A DNA stretch of 64,000 nt from Paraburkholderia oxyphila NBRC 105797 (GCF_000685075.1 NZ_BAYD01000047.1:1-64000), one strand, 5' to 3'; counted from the first letter of the stretch, positions 46,281 to 57,327 are shown. Translations and numbers: made by a program. The notes: generated by a model from the letters alone, not told the origin.

Positions 46281-47396
46281 ATGAAGTTCATTGACGAAGC
46301 GAAGATCGAAGTCATCGCCGGCGATGGGGGCGATGGCAGCGCGTCGATGCGACGCGAGAAGTTCGTCCCGTTCGGCGGGCCGGACGGTGGTGACGGCGGG
46401 CGTGGCGGCAGCGTGTATGCGCTGGGTGACCGCAACATCAACACGCTCATCGACTACCGCTATACGAAGAAGCACCTCGCGCGCAACGGCGAAAACGGCC
46501 GCGGCTCGGACTGCTACGGCAAGGGCGGCGACGACATCACGCTGCGCATGCCGGTGGGCACGGTCATCACGGATCTCGACACGGGCGAGCTGATCGCCGA
46601 CCTGACCGAGCACGACCAGCGCGTGATAGTCGCGAAGGGCGGCGCGGGCGGCCTCGGCAACCTGCATTTCAAGTCGTCCACCAATCGCGCGCCGCGCCAG
46701 AAGACCGACGGCAAGCCCGGCGAGCGCCGCATGCTCAAGCTCGAGCTCAAGGTGCTGGCCGACGTCGGCCTGCTCGGCATGCCGAATGCGGGCAAGTCTA
46801 CGTTCATCTCCTCGGTGTCCAACGCCAAGCCGAAGATCGCCGACTACCCGTTCACGACGCTCGCGCCGAACCTGGGCGTGGTGCGTGTGGGCCCGAGCAA
46901 GAGCTTCGTGATCGCCGATATTCCGGGCCTGATCGAAGGCGCCGCCGAAGGCGCGGGCCTCGGCCATCAGTTCCTGCGCCATCTGCAGCGCACCAACCTG
47001 CTGCTGCATCTTGTCGACCTCGCGCCGTTCGACGAAAGCATCGACCCGGTTGCGGAAGCGAAGGCGATCGTCGAAGAGCTGCGCAAATACGACGAGACGC
47101 TCTACGAAAAGCCGCGCTGGCTCGTGCTGAACAAGCTCGACATGGTGCCCGCGGAAGAGCGCGCGGCGCGTGTCGCCGACTTCGTGAAGCGTTTCGAATG
47201 GGACGGTCCGGTTTTCGAAATCTCGGCGCTCACCGGGCAGGGCTGTGAGAATCTTTGCTACGCGGTCTACGACTACATCTCCGCGCATTCGGACGCGCGC
47301 CGCGCGGCCGAAGCCGAGGATCTCGCTTCCGACGTGCGCTTTCGCGAGGGCGCCCAGGGCCAGAACGATCAGGGCGCCGCGCAGCCGCAGGAATAA
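46281..47396 (+). CDS. obgE: GTPase ObgE/CgtA
   Basis: Essential GTPase for 50S ribosome assembly and growth control. The 371 residues have the glycine-rich Obg fold (1-158, with DGGDGSASM and GGDGGRGGSV), then the G domain with P-loop GMPNAGKST (166-174), the switch with DIPGLIEGA, and NKLD. A short acidic, Gln-rich tail ends it. The rplU-rpmA-obgE order is conserved. It is followed after 86 bp by proB. Confidence 0.96.
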   Translation: MKFIDEAKIEVIAGDGGDGSASMRREKFVPFGGPDGGDGGRGGSVYALGDRNINTLIDYRYTKKHLARNGENGRGSDCYGKGGDDITLRMPVGTVITDLDTGELIADLTEHDQRVIVAKGGAGGLGNLHFKSSTNRAPRQKTDGKPGERRMLKLELKVLADVGLLGMPNAGKSTFISSVSNAKPKIADYPFTTLAPNLGVVRVGPSKSFVIADIPGLIEGAAEGAGLGHQFLRHLQRTNLLLHLVDLAPFDESIDPVAEAKAIVEELRKYDETLYEKPRWLVLNKLDMVPAEERAARVADFVKRFEWDGPVFEISALTGQGCENLCYAVYDYISAHSDARRAAEAEDLASDVRFREGAQGQNDQGAAQPQE

Positions 47397-47482
47397 ATCG
47401 CCGTACGCGCCGGTGTGCGGGCCGCGCCGGCAGCGTCAAGGAAACCTCACGCGTCATCAGTCATTTGGGGAGACAGCGCAGC

Positions 47483-48601
47483 ATGCGTTCCGTCATCGCC
47501 GATTCCCGGCGTCTGGTAGTGAAAGTCGGTTCGAGCCTCGTCACGAACGATGGTCGTGGGCTCGATCACGCGGCCATCGGCCGCTGGGCCGCGCAGATCG
47601 CGGCGCTGCGCGCGCAAGGCAAGGAGGTGGTGCTCGTGAGCTCGGGCGCCATCGCCGAAGGCATGCAGCGCCTTGGCTGGACGAAGCGCCCGCGCGAGAT
47701 CGACGAGCTGCAGGCCGCCGCCGCGGTTGGCCAGATGGGGCTCGCGCAGGTCTACGAGAGCCGCTTTGCGGAGCATGATATCCGCACCGCGCAGATCCTG
47801 CTCACGCACGCCGACCTGGCCGACCGCGAGCGCTATCTGAACGCGCGCTCCACGCTGCTCACGCTGTTGCGCCTCGGCGTGGTGCCGATCATCAACGAGA
47901 ACGACACCGTGGTCACCGACGAAATCAAGTTCGGCGACAACGACACGCTCGGCGCGCTGGTGGCGAACCTGATCGAAGGCGACGCGCTCGTCATCCTCAC
48001 CGATCAAACGGGCCTCTACACCGCAGACCCGCGCAAGAATCCGTCCGCCACGCTCGTGCAGGAAGCCGACGCGGGCAAGCCCGAGCTCGAGGCGATGGCT
48101 GGCGGCGCGGGTTCGAGCATCGGCCGCGGCGGCATGCTCACGAAGATTCTCGCGGCCAAGCGCGCAGCGCATAGCGGCGCGAACACCGTGATCGCGAGCG
48201 GTCGCGAGGCCGACGTGCTGGTGCGGCTCGCCAACGGCGAGGCGATCGGCACGCAGCTCATCGCGCGCACCGCGCGCATGGCCGCGCGCAAGCAATGGAT
48301 GGCCGATCACCTGCAGGTGCGCGGCCACGTCGTGATCGACGACGGCGCCGTGCAGAAGCTCACGGCGGACGGCAAGAGCCTGCTGCCCATCGGTGTGGTC
48401 GGCGTGCAGGGCGCCTTCGCGCGCGGCGAGGTGATTGCGTGCCTGAACGGCGCGGGCCGGGAAGTCGCACGCGGGCTCACCAACTACAGCAGTGCCGAAA
48501 CCAAGCTCATCCAGCGGCGTCCGAGCGGTGAGATCGAGAGCATCCTCGGCTACATGCTGGAGCCGGAGCTCATTCACCGCGACAATCTCGTGCTGATCTG
48601 A
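47483..48601 (+). CDS. proB: glutamate 5-kinase ProB
   Basis: First enzyme of proline synthesis. The 372 residues have the amino-acid kinase domain (VVKVGSSLVTNDG; NENDTVVTDEIKFGDNDTL) and a C-terminal PUA domain from about 280. The start at 47483 gives the family N-terminus MRSVIADSRRLVVKVGS; upstream in-frame sequence overlaps obgE and is unrelated. A GGGGAGA ribosome site lies about 10 nt upstream. Confidence 0.95.
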   Translation: MRSVIADSRRLVVKVGSSLVTNDGRGLDHAAIGRWAAQIAALRAQGKEVVLVSSGAIAEGMQRLGWTKRPREIDELQAAAAVGQMGLAQVYESRFAEHDIRTAQILLTHADLADRERYLNARSTLLTLLRLGVVPIINENDTVVTDEIKFGDNDTLGALVANLIEGDALVILTDQTGLYTADPRKNPSATLVQEADAGKPELEAMAGGAGSSIGRGGMLTKILAAKRAAHSGANTVIASGREADVLVRLANGEAIGTQLIARTARMAARKQWMADHLQVRGHVVIDDGAVQKLTADGKSLLPIGVVGVQGAFARGEVIACLNGAGREVARGLTNYSSAETKLIQRRPSGEIESILGYMLEPELIHRDNLVLI

Positions 48602-48644
48602 GCGCGTACGCATCTGCGCTTGGCAGAGGCGTTCTCTAGATGAC

Positions 48645-48682
48645 AAAAAGCCGCAGCGGTCCTCGACCGTTGCGGCTTTTTT
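48645..48682. terminator. bidirectional terminator, proB / CNP1-like
   Basis: Five A, GCCGCAGCGGT, 5-nt loop, ACCGTTGCGGC, six T residues, between convergent genes. Confidence 0.9.
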
Positions 48683-48730
48683 CCTGGTCCTCAGGCTCGC
48701 GCGGCCCGAGGTCGCACGAGCGTCCGGGAG

Positions 48731-49294
48731 TCAGTGCACGAGCGACGACTGCGTGCGTCCGTAGCGCAGGTTCTCGACGATCGTCGCAGCCTTCGCGACC
48801 GGCATCTTGTTCGCGCAGAAGTAGTCCTGATAAAGCGTCGAGTGATAGGCATTGAGCGTGCCGTTCTCGATGCGCGACCAGTCGTTCGCCACGGTCTGGT
48901 CCCAGCCGTTGTGATCGGCGTTCAGGCTCGCGTAGAGGCGCCACTCGTAGGTATCGCAGCGGATCCCTTCGTAGTTGATGTTGCGTGCACCGTTCGGGCT
49001 CGTGATGACGATCGTGTAGCGCACGACGCCGTCGGTGCCCACGGTGAGCGAGGCCGGATCGATCGAGAACTTCAGCGGGGTATTGTTCGAGACGTCGAAG
49101 CCGAGCAGCTTCGAATCGGCCTGCGGCAGCGCCGGCAGTCCTTCGAGCTTGTTTTCCTGCCAGTTGCCCTTGCGATCGAACAGGTAGACGAAAGTGCTGT
49201 CGTCCTTGTTGGTGGGGCCAGAGCTGCCGCAACCGGCCAGCAGGACGCTACTTGCGGCCGCGGCGCACACCGCGGCAAGAGCCAATCGTTTCAA
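48731..49294 (-). CDS. CNP1-like family lipoprotein
   Basis: Predicted lipoprotein of 187 residues, type II signal peptide with lipobox LAGC (C22). The remainder matches the CNP1-like family of Beta- and Gammaproteobacteria, function unknown. It is Asn/Asp-rich with several conserved Trp and Tyr residues (EGIRCDTYEWRLYA). Minus strand, convergent with proB; 149 bp after rppH but probably not co-regulated by anything visible. Confidence 0.85.
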   Translation of the reverse strand: MKRLALAAVCAAAASSVLLAGCGSSGPTNKDDSTFVYLFDRKGNWQENKLEGLPALPQADSKLLGFDVSNNTPLKFSIDPASLTVGTDGVVRYTIVITSPNGARNINYEGIRCDTYEWRLYASLNADHNGWDQTVANDWSRIENGTLNAYHSTLYQDYFCANKMPVAKAATIVENLRYGRTQSSLVH

Positions 49295-49443
49295 ATTGAT
49301 ATTCCTTCGATGCTCGGGCGCTGCGCGAGAGGAAAGCGCAGCGCCACGGATGCGAACCTCCGCGCGCGGCGTCGCGCACGATGTGCGTGGCGCCGGCGAT
49401 GCCGGTCCGGGCGTTCAGTGCGACGTCGCGAGCCTTGCCTGTC

Positions 49444-50112
49444 TTACCGTTGCTCGCCCGGCGCAGGCTCGATCATACTCCCCGCCGCACCGCAGTCGCT
49501 TTCTAGCGCGGTCTGGCTCGCGGCATCGGCAAGCGACGGCTCGAGCTGCACCGCTTCGGCGTGCGCTGAAGTGACGATGCGCGGATAGCGCACCTCATGA
49601 CCGTGCACGCTGCCGCCACGTGCGGTGCGCGGCATGGCCGGGCGCCGCAGGAAGCGCGACAGCTCGGTCAGCGCGAGCTGATAGACGTCGCGCTTGAACT
49701 CGATGACCGCTTCGAGCGGCACCCAGTATTCGTTCCAGCGCCACGCATCGAACTCGGGATGCTCCGTCGCCCGCAGGCAGATATCGCAGTCGCGCCCGAC
49801 CATGCGCAGTAGAAACCAGATCTGTTTCTGACCGCGATAATGGCCGCGCACTTCGCGCTTGATGAACTTGTCCGGCACCTCATAACGCAACCAGTCGCGC
49901 GTGCGACCGACGATCTTGACGTGCTCCGGATGCAAACCGGTTTCTTCGTGCAACTCCCGATACATTGCCTGCATGGGGGTCTCACCATATTTGATGCCCC
50001 CTTGCGGAAACTGCCAGGAATGTTCGCGAACCCGCTTGCCCCAAAACACCTCGTTTCGCGCGTTCAAGAGGATGATGCCGACGTTCGGGCGAAACCCCTC
50101 ACGATCCAGCAT
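49444..50112 (-). CDS. rppH: RNA 5'-pyrophosphohydrolase RppH
   Basis: Nudix enzyme that removes pyrophosphate from mRNA 5' ends and starts RNase E decay. The 222 residues carry the Nudix box from G38 to L60 with E44, R52, E53, E56 and E57. The start at 50112 gives MLDREGFRPNVGII, the family N-terminus, after GAAGGTGG; earlier in-frame ATGs add unrelated sequence. The C-terminal about 55 residues are a burkholderial extension beyond the Nudix core, of unknown role. Divergent from proS. Confidence 0.93.
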   Translation of the reverse strand: MLDREGFRPNVGIILLNARNEVFWGKRVREHSWQFPQGGIKYGETPMQAMYRELHEETGLHPEHVKIVGRTRDWLRYEVPDKFIKREVRGHYRGQKQIWFLLRMVGRDCDICLRATEHPEFDAWRWNEYWVPLEAVIEFKRDVYQLALTELSRFLRRPAMPRTARGGSVHGHEVRYPRIVTSAHAEAVQLEPSLADAASQTALESDCGAAGSMIEPAPGEQR

Positions 50113-50145
50113 ACAACCACCTTCGAATCCTTTAAAATTGCTTTG

Positions 50146-50151
50146 ATTATA
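50146..50151 (-). promoter_or_regulatory. possible rppH -10 element
   Basis: Perfect TATAAT on the minus strand at 50151-50146, 34 bp upstream of the rppH ATG. No clear -35 is seen. Confidence 0.5.
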
Positions 50152-50294
50152 AACAGATAACGGCCCTTCCGCACCCGATGGCCATCCGCGCCCCGGAACA
50201 TTGGACCGCGCATTGGACCGATTTGCGAAGCGCGAGCAAATCGCGCTGGCCGCAAGGCCGTCCAATGTCATCTGCGCGGCGCCTTGAGCGTTGT

Positions 50295-50357
50295 CATAAT
50301 GTCGGGTCTGTGAACTCCACCGTTGGACACTTTCGGGCGGCCCATCACCGGGCCGCC
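50295..50357 (+). promoter_or_regulatory. proS promoter and leader hairpin
   Basis: CATAAT at 50295-50300 is a likely -10. The leader then forms GGCGGCCC-ATCACC-GGGCCGCC (50336-50357), an 8-bp GC-only stem with a 6-nt loop that ends 18 nt before the proS ATG and could affect ribosome access. Confidence 0.5.
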
Positions 50358-50375
50358 GCCTTTGGAAAACTCTGA

Positions 50376-52112
<1,737 letters not shown>

Positions 52113-52156
52113 TGCCGATGCCGATGGCCAATCTGAGCTAAAGGAGCGCCGCGAAC

Positions 52157-52756
52157 GTGGAATATAGCTTCCTGTCCGCGACGGTCCTGCTGGTGCTCAT
52201 TACCGATCCGCTCGGCAACATCCCGCTGTTCATCGGGTGTCTGCATCATGTGGCGCCGGAGCGCCGCGTGATCGTGATCCTGCGCGAAGTGGCGATCGCA
52301 TTCGTGATCCTGCTCGTCTTCATGGTGGCCGGCAACGCCTTCCTGAGGATGATGGGGCTCACGGATACGTCGCTGCGCATCGGCGGCGGCATCGTGCTGT
52401 TTCTGATCGCGTTGCGCATGATCTTCCCGCATCCGGGCGGGCCGTTCGGCGGCAGCGACAAGGGCGGCGAGCCGCTCATCGTGCCGCTCGCGATTCCGGC
52501 GCTCGCGGGGCCGTCGGCGCTCGCCACGGTCATGCTGCTCACCTCGCAGGCGCCGGGCAAGCTGCTCGAGTGGATTGGCGCGCTGGTCGTGACGATGGCG
52601 ATCTGCGCTATCGTGCTGGTGCTCGCGGAGCGTATCCAGCAATGGCTCGGCGAGCGCGTGGTGACGGCCTTCGAGCGGCTGATGGGCCTCGTGCTCGTGG
52701 CGATTTCGGTGGAGATGATCCTCGCGGGGATCAGCGCGTTCGTGCATCACCTCTGA
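52157..52756 (+). CDS. MarC family membrane protein
   Basis: Polytopic inner-membrane protein of the MarC/YhgN family, function unknown; the old link to multiple antibiotic resistance is not supported. The 199 residues form about six membrane spans with LITDPLGNIPLFI near the N-terminus. The start is GTG at 52157, after AAAGGAG at about 10 nt. It may be co-transcribed with proS. Confidence 0.88.
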   Translation: MEYSFLSATVLLVLITDPLGNIPLFIGCLHHVAPERRVIVILREVAIAFVILLVFMVAGNAFLRMMGLTDTSLRIGGGIVLFLIALRMIFPHPGGPFGGSDKGGEPLIVPLAIPALAGPSALATVMLLTSQAPGKLLEWIGALVVTMAICAIVLVLAERIQQWLGERVVTAFERLMGLVLVAISVEMILAGISAFVHHL

Positions 52757-52779
52757 CGTCGTCGCCTCGCGCAGGAGAC

Positions 52780-52808
52780 AAAAAAAGCAGCCCGCGGGCT
52801 GCTTTTTT
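52780..52808. terminator. bidirectional terminator, marC / hpt
   Basis: Seven A, GCAGCCC, 2-nt loop as drawn (so the real loop is wider), GGGCTGC, six T residues, between convergent genes. Confidence 0.9.
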
Positions 52809-52858
52809 CATGGTGTTTCCAGATTGCCGATGCCGCGTCAGGCAGCGCATCGAGCGCA

Positions 52859-53410
52859 TCAAGCGCCTTCGGTCAGCGCCCGGATGGTCGGCAGATTGCG
52901 CCAGTAACCCTTCGCGTCCATGCCGCAGCCGAACACGTAGCGATCCGGCACCGAAAAACCGCAGTAGTCCGGATGCAGCGGCTTGGCCTTCGGGATGATC
53001 TTTTCGCACAGCACCGCCGAGAGGAAGCGCTTCGCGCCCATCGCGAGGATGCGGTCGCGGATCGCGGCCATGGTCTCGCCTTCATCGAGGATGTCGTCGA
53101 GCACGAGCACGACGCGGTCCTTCACCGATTCGCGCGGCGCCACGCGCCACTGCATTTCCGCGCTGCCCTTGATGGCGTTGCGATAGCGCGTGAGGTGGAT
53201 GTAGTCGAACTCGAGCGGGAAGTCCAGATGCGGCAGCAGCATGCCGGTGAACACGGCGGCGCCGCCCATCACCGACAGCACGAGCGGAAAGTCCTCGCTG
53301 ATCTCGGCGCGGATGGCTTCGGCCATCTGGCCGATCGACGCATTGACGTCGCGCTCCGAAACGATCTCTTCGGAGTGGCGGAAAATGTGGAGAGCTTCTT
53401 CGCGATTCAT
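52859..53410 (-). CDS. hypoxanthine-guanine phosphoribosyltransferase
   Basis: Purine salvage enzyme making IMP or GMP from PRPP, 183 residues. The PRPP loop is VLVLDDILDEGET (about 102-114), and the earlier LVLSVMGGAAVF and FDYIHLTRYRN loops fit the family. It is 182 bp from ffh on the same strand, so possibly in its readthrough. Confidence 0.9.
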   Translation of the reverse strand: MNREEALHIFRHSEEIVSERDVNASIGQMAEAIRAEISEDFPLVLSVMGGAAVFTGMLLPHLDFPLEFDYIHLTRYRNAIKGSAEMQWRVAPRESVKDRVVLVLDDILDEGETMAAIRDRILAMGAKRFLSAVLCEKIIPKAKPLHPDYCGFSVPDRYVFGCGMDAKGYWRNLPTIRALTEGA

Positions 53411-53592
53411 GACTCTGGCGGGGCAGTGGCTGTAGCTATTCAGTTTGGAAAATAACGGCGGCGCGCGCTACAGCAAAAACCCGCGCATGATAAGTCCAGT
53501 TCGCGCGCCGTGTCGTGGCGTGTCGTGTCGAACCTTGGGGACCGCCCGTGCGCGAAGCGACGCGCGGCCCGCCAGATCGGCACACTCACCCA

Positions 53593-54960
53593 TCAGCGCA
53601 TGCCGGGCATCATGCCCTTCATGCCGCGCATCATCTTCTGCAGATTGCCGCCCTTCAACTTCTTCATCATGGTGCGCATCTGGTCGTACTGGTTCAGAAG
53701 GCGGTTGACCTCCTGGACCTGCACGCCCGCGCCGGCCGCGATGCGGCGCTTGCGCGTGGCCTTGATGAGCTCGGGCTTGGCGCGCTCGGCGGCCGTCATC
53801 GAATTGATGATGCCTTCCATGCGGCGCATCTGCTTCTCGGCCTGGCCCATATCGGCGCCCGAGGCGGCTTGCTGGAACTGTGCGGGCAGCTTGTCCATGA
53901 GCGAGGAGAGGCCGCCCATCTTCTTCATCTGCGAGAGCTGCGCGCGGAAATCGTTGAGGTCGAAGTCGCCGCCCTTCTTGACCTTGTCGGCGAGCTTCTG
54001 CGCGGCTTGCACGTCCACGCCGCGCTGTGCTTCCTCGACGAGCGCGAGAATGTCGCCCATGCCGAGAATCCGGTTCGCCATGCGCTCCGGATAGAACACT
54101 TCGAGGCCGTCGAGCTTTTCCGCGACGCCGACGAACTTGATCGGCTTGCCGGTGATGTGGCGCACGGAAAGCGCCGCGCCGCCGCGCGAGTCGCCGTCGA
54201 GCTTGGTGAGCACGACGCCGGTGAGGGGCAGGGCGTCGTTGAACGCCTTGGCCGTGTTGACCGCGTCCTGGCCGAGCATCGCGTCCACGACGAAGAGCGT
54301 CTCCGCCGGCTTGAGCGAGGCGTGCAGCGCGGCGATCTCGTTCATCATCGCCTCGTCGATACCGAGGCGGCCGGCCGTGTCGACGAGCAGCACGTCGTGA
54401 TAGTGGCGCTTGGCCCAGTCGACCGCGGCATTGGCGATGTCGACGGGTTTTTGATCGGGTTGCGAGGGGAAGAAGTCGGCGCCGACCTGCTCCGTGACCG
54501 TCTTGAGCTGCGCGATAGCGGCAGGGCGGTAGACGTCGCAGGAAACGGTGAGCACCTTCTTCTTGTACTTCTCGCGCAGGAGCTTGGCGAGCTTGCCGAC
54601 CGTGGTGGTTTTACCGGCGCCCTGGAGGCCCGCCATCAGGATGACCGCGGGCGGCGTGACCGCGAGATCGAGCTCGACGGCCTTGCCTTCGTAGTCGCCG
54701 CCGATCACGGCGGTCAGCTCGCGCTGCACCACGCCGACGAGCGCCTGGCCAGGCGAGAGACTGGCGATCACTTCCTCGCCGAGCGCCTTTTCCTTCACCT
54801 TGGCGATGAACTCGCGCACGACGGGCAGCGCCACGTCCGCTTCCAGCAGCGCGAGGCGCACCTCGCGCAACATTTCCTGCGTGTTGGCCTCGGTCAGCCG
54901 GGCCTCGCCGCGCAGCGTCTTGACGACGCGCGCCATCCGTTGAGTGAGATTGTCGAGCAT
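53593..54960 (-). CDS. ffh: signal recognition particle protein Ffh
   Basis: SRP54 GTPase that binds signal sequences and 4.5S RNA to deliver membrane proteins to FtsY. In 455 residues: N domain (1-90), G domain with GLQGAGKTT (111-119), DTAGR, and TKLDGD, and a Met-rich M domain (about 325-455) ending KMMRGMKGMMPGMR. The 4.5S RNA gene is not seen in this window. Confidence 0.97.
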   Translation of the reverse strand: MLDNLTQRMARVVKTLRGEARLTEANTQEMLREVRLALLEADVALPVVREFIAKVKEKALGEEVIASLSPGQALVGVVQRELTAVIGGDYEGKAVELDLAVTPPAVILMAGLQGAGKTTTVGKLAKLLREKYKKKVLTVSCDVYRPAAIAQLKTVTEQVGADFFPSQPDQKPVDIANAAVDWAKRHYHDVLLVDTAGRLGIDEAMMNEIAALHASLKPAETLFVVDAMLGQDAVNTAKAFNDALPLTGVVLTKLDGDSRGGAALSVRHITGKPIKFVGVAEKLDGLEVFYPERMANRILGMGDILALVEEAQRGVDVQAAQKLADKVKKGGDFDLNDFRAQLSQMKKMGGLSSLMDKLPAQFQQAASGADMGQAEKQMRRMEGIINSMTAAERAKPELIKATRKRRIAAGAGVQVQEVNRLLNQYDQMRTMMKKLKGGNLQKMMRGMKGMMPGMR

Positions 54961-55065
54961 GGGGAGCGGTGAGCAGTGCGGCCCGGCACGTGCGCGCGGA
55001 GGCGGGAATCGAGGGCGATTCGTCGCGATCCGTCGTTCTGAGGGGGCCTATAGTAAACTTCGAAC

Positions 55066-56067
55066 ATGGATATTGTACTGTATGCCCTCACCGTGCTCCT
55101 GTACGGCGGTTTGTGCGCCGCCGACTGGCGGGCATTGCGCCGCGCGAGCGTCGCGCCGCTCTTTGGCAGCGTGCCGCCGGTTCCGGTGACGGTTGCCGCG
55201 GGCGCACCGGGCGTGCCCGCCGGTTCGGGCGATGGCGCGCCGCGCGCGCGCAACTTTGGCCCGCTTTCTCGCGGGCTGCTCTTCGTCGCGCTCGCCGCGC
55301 ACGGCGTGCTGCTGCACATGACGATCTTCCCCGCCAACGAAATGGTGTTCGGCTTCGCGTTTGCGTTGTCGGCCATGTTCTGGCTCGGGGCGGTGATCTA
55401 CTGGATCGAGAGCTTTTTCTTTGCGCTAGACGGGCTGCGTTTGCTGTTGCTGCCGCTCGCTGCGTTTGCGTCGATCCTGCCGCTCGTGTTCGGCGGCGTG
55501 CGCGTGCTCCCGTACGCGGCCGCGCCGATGTTCAAGCTGCACTTCGTCATCGCCAACGTCGCCTACGGGCTGTTCGCAATCGCCGCGCTGCACGCGGTGC
55601 TGATGCTCGCGGTGGAGCGCCGTTTGCATGCGCTCAAGGGCGCCGGGTTCCAGCGCAACGTCGGTGGTCGTGGCAACGGCGCTGGCAACCGCGGCGGCAA
55701 CGGCGGCGGTCATCTCGGCGGCGGCTGGCTGTCGAACTGGATCGAGACGCTGCCGCCGCTCCTCACGATGGAGAAGCTGCTGTTCCGCCTGATCGGTGCG
55801 GGCTTCGTGCTGCTCACGGCCACGTTGGTCTCGGGCATCGTGTTCAGCGAGCAACTGATCGACCGCCCGCTCTCGCTCGATCACAAGACCGTGTTCGCGA
55901 TCCTCTCGTGGCTGATGTTCGGCTCGCTGCTCTCCGCGCGCAAGATTTCCGGCTGGCGCGGCCGTGCCGCGCTGCGCTGGGTGATCGCGTCGTTCGTTGC
56001 GCTTCTGCTCGCGTATGTGGGCAGCCGCTTCGTGTTCGAGGTGCTGTTGCACCGTCCCGTTGTCTGA
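55066..56067 (+). CDS. YpjD/CcsA-like inner-membrane protein (cytochrome c assembly domain)
   Basis: Polytopic protein of 333 residues with the PF01578-type domain shared by CcsA, CcmC and YpjD, next to ffh as ypjD is in E. coli. About eight membrane spans are visible, with His residues in APMFKLHFVIANVAYG and SLDHKTVF. The tryptophan-rich WWD heme motif of real CcsA/CcmC is not evident, so cytochrome c assembly is doubtful. It has a Gly/Asn-rich insertion (about 204-222). TATAGT at 55049-55054 would start transcription only a few nucleotides before the ATG. Confidence 0.82.
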   Translation: MDIVLYALTVLLYGGLCAADWRALRRASVAPLFGSVPPVPVTVAAGAPGVPAGSGDGAPRARNFGPLSRGLLFVALAAHGVLLHMTIFPANEMVFGFAFALSAMFWLGAVIYWIESFFFALDGLRLLLLPLAAFASILPLVFGGVRVLPYAAAPMFKLHFVIANVAYGLFAIAALHAVLMLAVERRLHALKGAGFQRNVGGRGNGAGNRGGNGGGHLGGGWLSNWIETLPPLLTMEKLLFRLIGAGFVLLTATLVSGIVFSEQLIDRPLSLDHKTVFAILSWLMFGSLLSARKISGWRGRAALRWVIASFVALLLAYVGSRFVFEVLLHRPVV

Positions 56068-56131
56068 GGCGCTCGCCTTTTCGCTGGCGTACAGATTCAC
56101 ACGCTGATTCGCGCTGATTGGCGCTGATTCC

Positions 56132-56488
56132 ATGAGACAGATTCTTCTCCTGATCCTGCTGTTCCTCGTCGGACAGTGGTTCTTCAAGTCGCTGCGCAAC
56201 TCGCAGCATTCGCGTCCCGGCGCCGATCCGCGGCAAGGCGGCTCAGGCGCGTGGCGCCCGGGCAGCGGCGCTGCGGGCGGTCCTTTCGGTACGAATGGTC
56301 CGGGCGCTTCGGCTGGTAGTGCGGCTGGCAAAGGCGCGCTACCCGAGCCGATGGTCCGTTGCGCCGAGTGCGGCGTTCACGCGCCGCGCAGCGAATCGGT
56401 GAGCGTGGGCGTGCAGAGCTTCTGCTGCGCCGAGCACGCACGCGCCTACGACGCGCGCAAGACTGGCCAGGACCGTCCCGCGCGATGA
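56132..56488 (+). CDS. PP0621 family protein
   Basis: Small protein of 118 residues of unknown function, as a rule found next to ampD. It has one N-terminal membrane span (about 3-18), a Gly/Ser/Pro-rich linker (about 28-72), and a C-terminal metal-binding-like motif with C77, C80, C97 and C98 (CAECGVHAPRSE, then FCCAEHARAY), similar to TRASH/FCS-type zinc fingers. Its stop overlaps the ampD start by 4 bp. Confidence 0.83.
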   Translation: MRQILLLILLFLVGQWFFKSLRNSQHSRPGADPRQGGSGAWRPGSGAAGGPFGTNGPGASAGSAAGKGALPEPMVRCAECGVHAPRSESVSVGVQSFCCAEHARAYDARKTGQDRPAR

Positions 56489-57096
56489 GTGGAGCGCCGT
56501 CCTCCGGGTCGCCCGCGCTCGAAGTCGATGCACAGGGCTGGGTGGCCGCTGCGCGCCACCTGCCCACGCCTAACTTCGAAGCGCGTCCCGCCGGCGCGGT
56601 GCCGACGCTCATCGTCGTGCACAACATCAGCCTGCCGCCTGACACCTTTGGCGGCCCCGAGATCGCCGACCTGTTCCTCAATCGCCTCGACTGCGACGCG
56701 CATCCGTATTTCGATGCGCATCTGCGCGGCGTGCGCGTCTCCGCGCACTTCGTGATTCATCGCGACGGCACGCTCGAGCAGTTCGTTTCGTGCGCGCAGC
56801 GCGCGTGGCATGCGGGTCTGTCCAGCTTCTTCGGGCGCGAACGCTGCAATGACTTCTCGATCGGCATCGAGCTCGAGGGCAGCGACACGCGCGCGTTCGA
56901 GCCCGCGCAATATGCGACGCTCGCGCCGCTCGTCAGGGCGCTCGCCGCGCACTATCCGATCGATGCGCTCGCGGGCCATTCGGATATCGCGCCGGGCCGG
57001 AAAACCGATCCCGGCCCGCATTTCGACTGGGCGCGTCTGCAGCGCGAGACGCAACTCGGCGATGCTTTCTTCCCGTACATCCACCCGCGCGCGTAG
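56485..57096 (+). CDS. ampD: 1,6-anhydro-N-acetylmuramyl-L-alanine amidase AmpD
   Basis: Cytoplasmic zinc amidase that recycles peptidoglycan fragments; its loss is known to derepress AmpC beta-lactamases where AmpR is present. The 203 residues carry the zinc ligands H46 (VVHNIS), H165 (AGHSDIAPGRKTDPG) and D175. No signal peptide, which fits AmpD. The ATGA overlap with the PP0621 gene decides the start at 56485. Confidence 0.94.
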   Translation: MSGAPSSGSPALEVDAQGWVAAARHLPTPNFEARPAGAVPTLIVVHNISLPPDTFGGPEIADLFLNRLDCDAHPYFDAHLRGVRVSAHFVIHRDGTLEQFVSCAQRAWHAGLSSFFGRERCNDFSIGIELEGSDTRAFEPAQYATLAPLVRALAAHYPIDALAGHSDIAPGRKTDPGPHFDWARLQRETQLGDAFFPYIHPRA

Positions 57097-57299
57097 CGAA
57101 CGACGAGCAAGACGAGCGCGACGCGTCGTCGTGACGCACACGAAGCGCAACTAAACGGAGCGCCTGACAACGCGCTAACCGTAGCGTTGCACATGGACTT
57201 TCTGGCGCACGAAAATTGACGTTTCGCCCAAATGCCCGCGCCGTCTGGGCTTCGCGCCGGAGCCGTCCTTGTCAAGGCTCCTGGAAGGAAATTTAGCCG

Positions 57300-57327
57300 T
57301 TGACCGTCTTGCAACTTCCACTATACT
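57300..57327 (+). promoter_or_regulatory. nrdA promoter
   Basis: TTGACC at 57300-57305, a 16-bp spacer and TATACT at 57322-57327; start of transcription near 57334. The -10 lies inside the upstream NrdR-like box. Confidence 0.72.

Noticed and set aside
55066..56067. Bona fide CcsA/CcmC cytochrome c assembly factor
   Set aside because: The tryptophan-rich heme motif is not evident and the ffh neighbourhood is that of YpjD.
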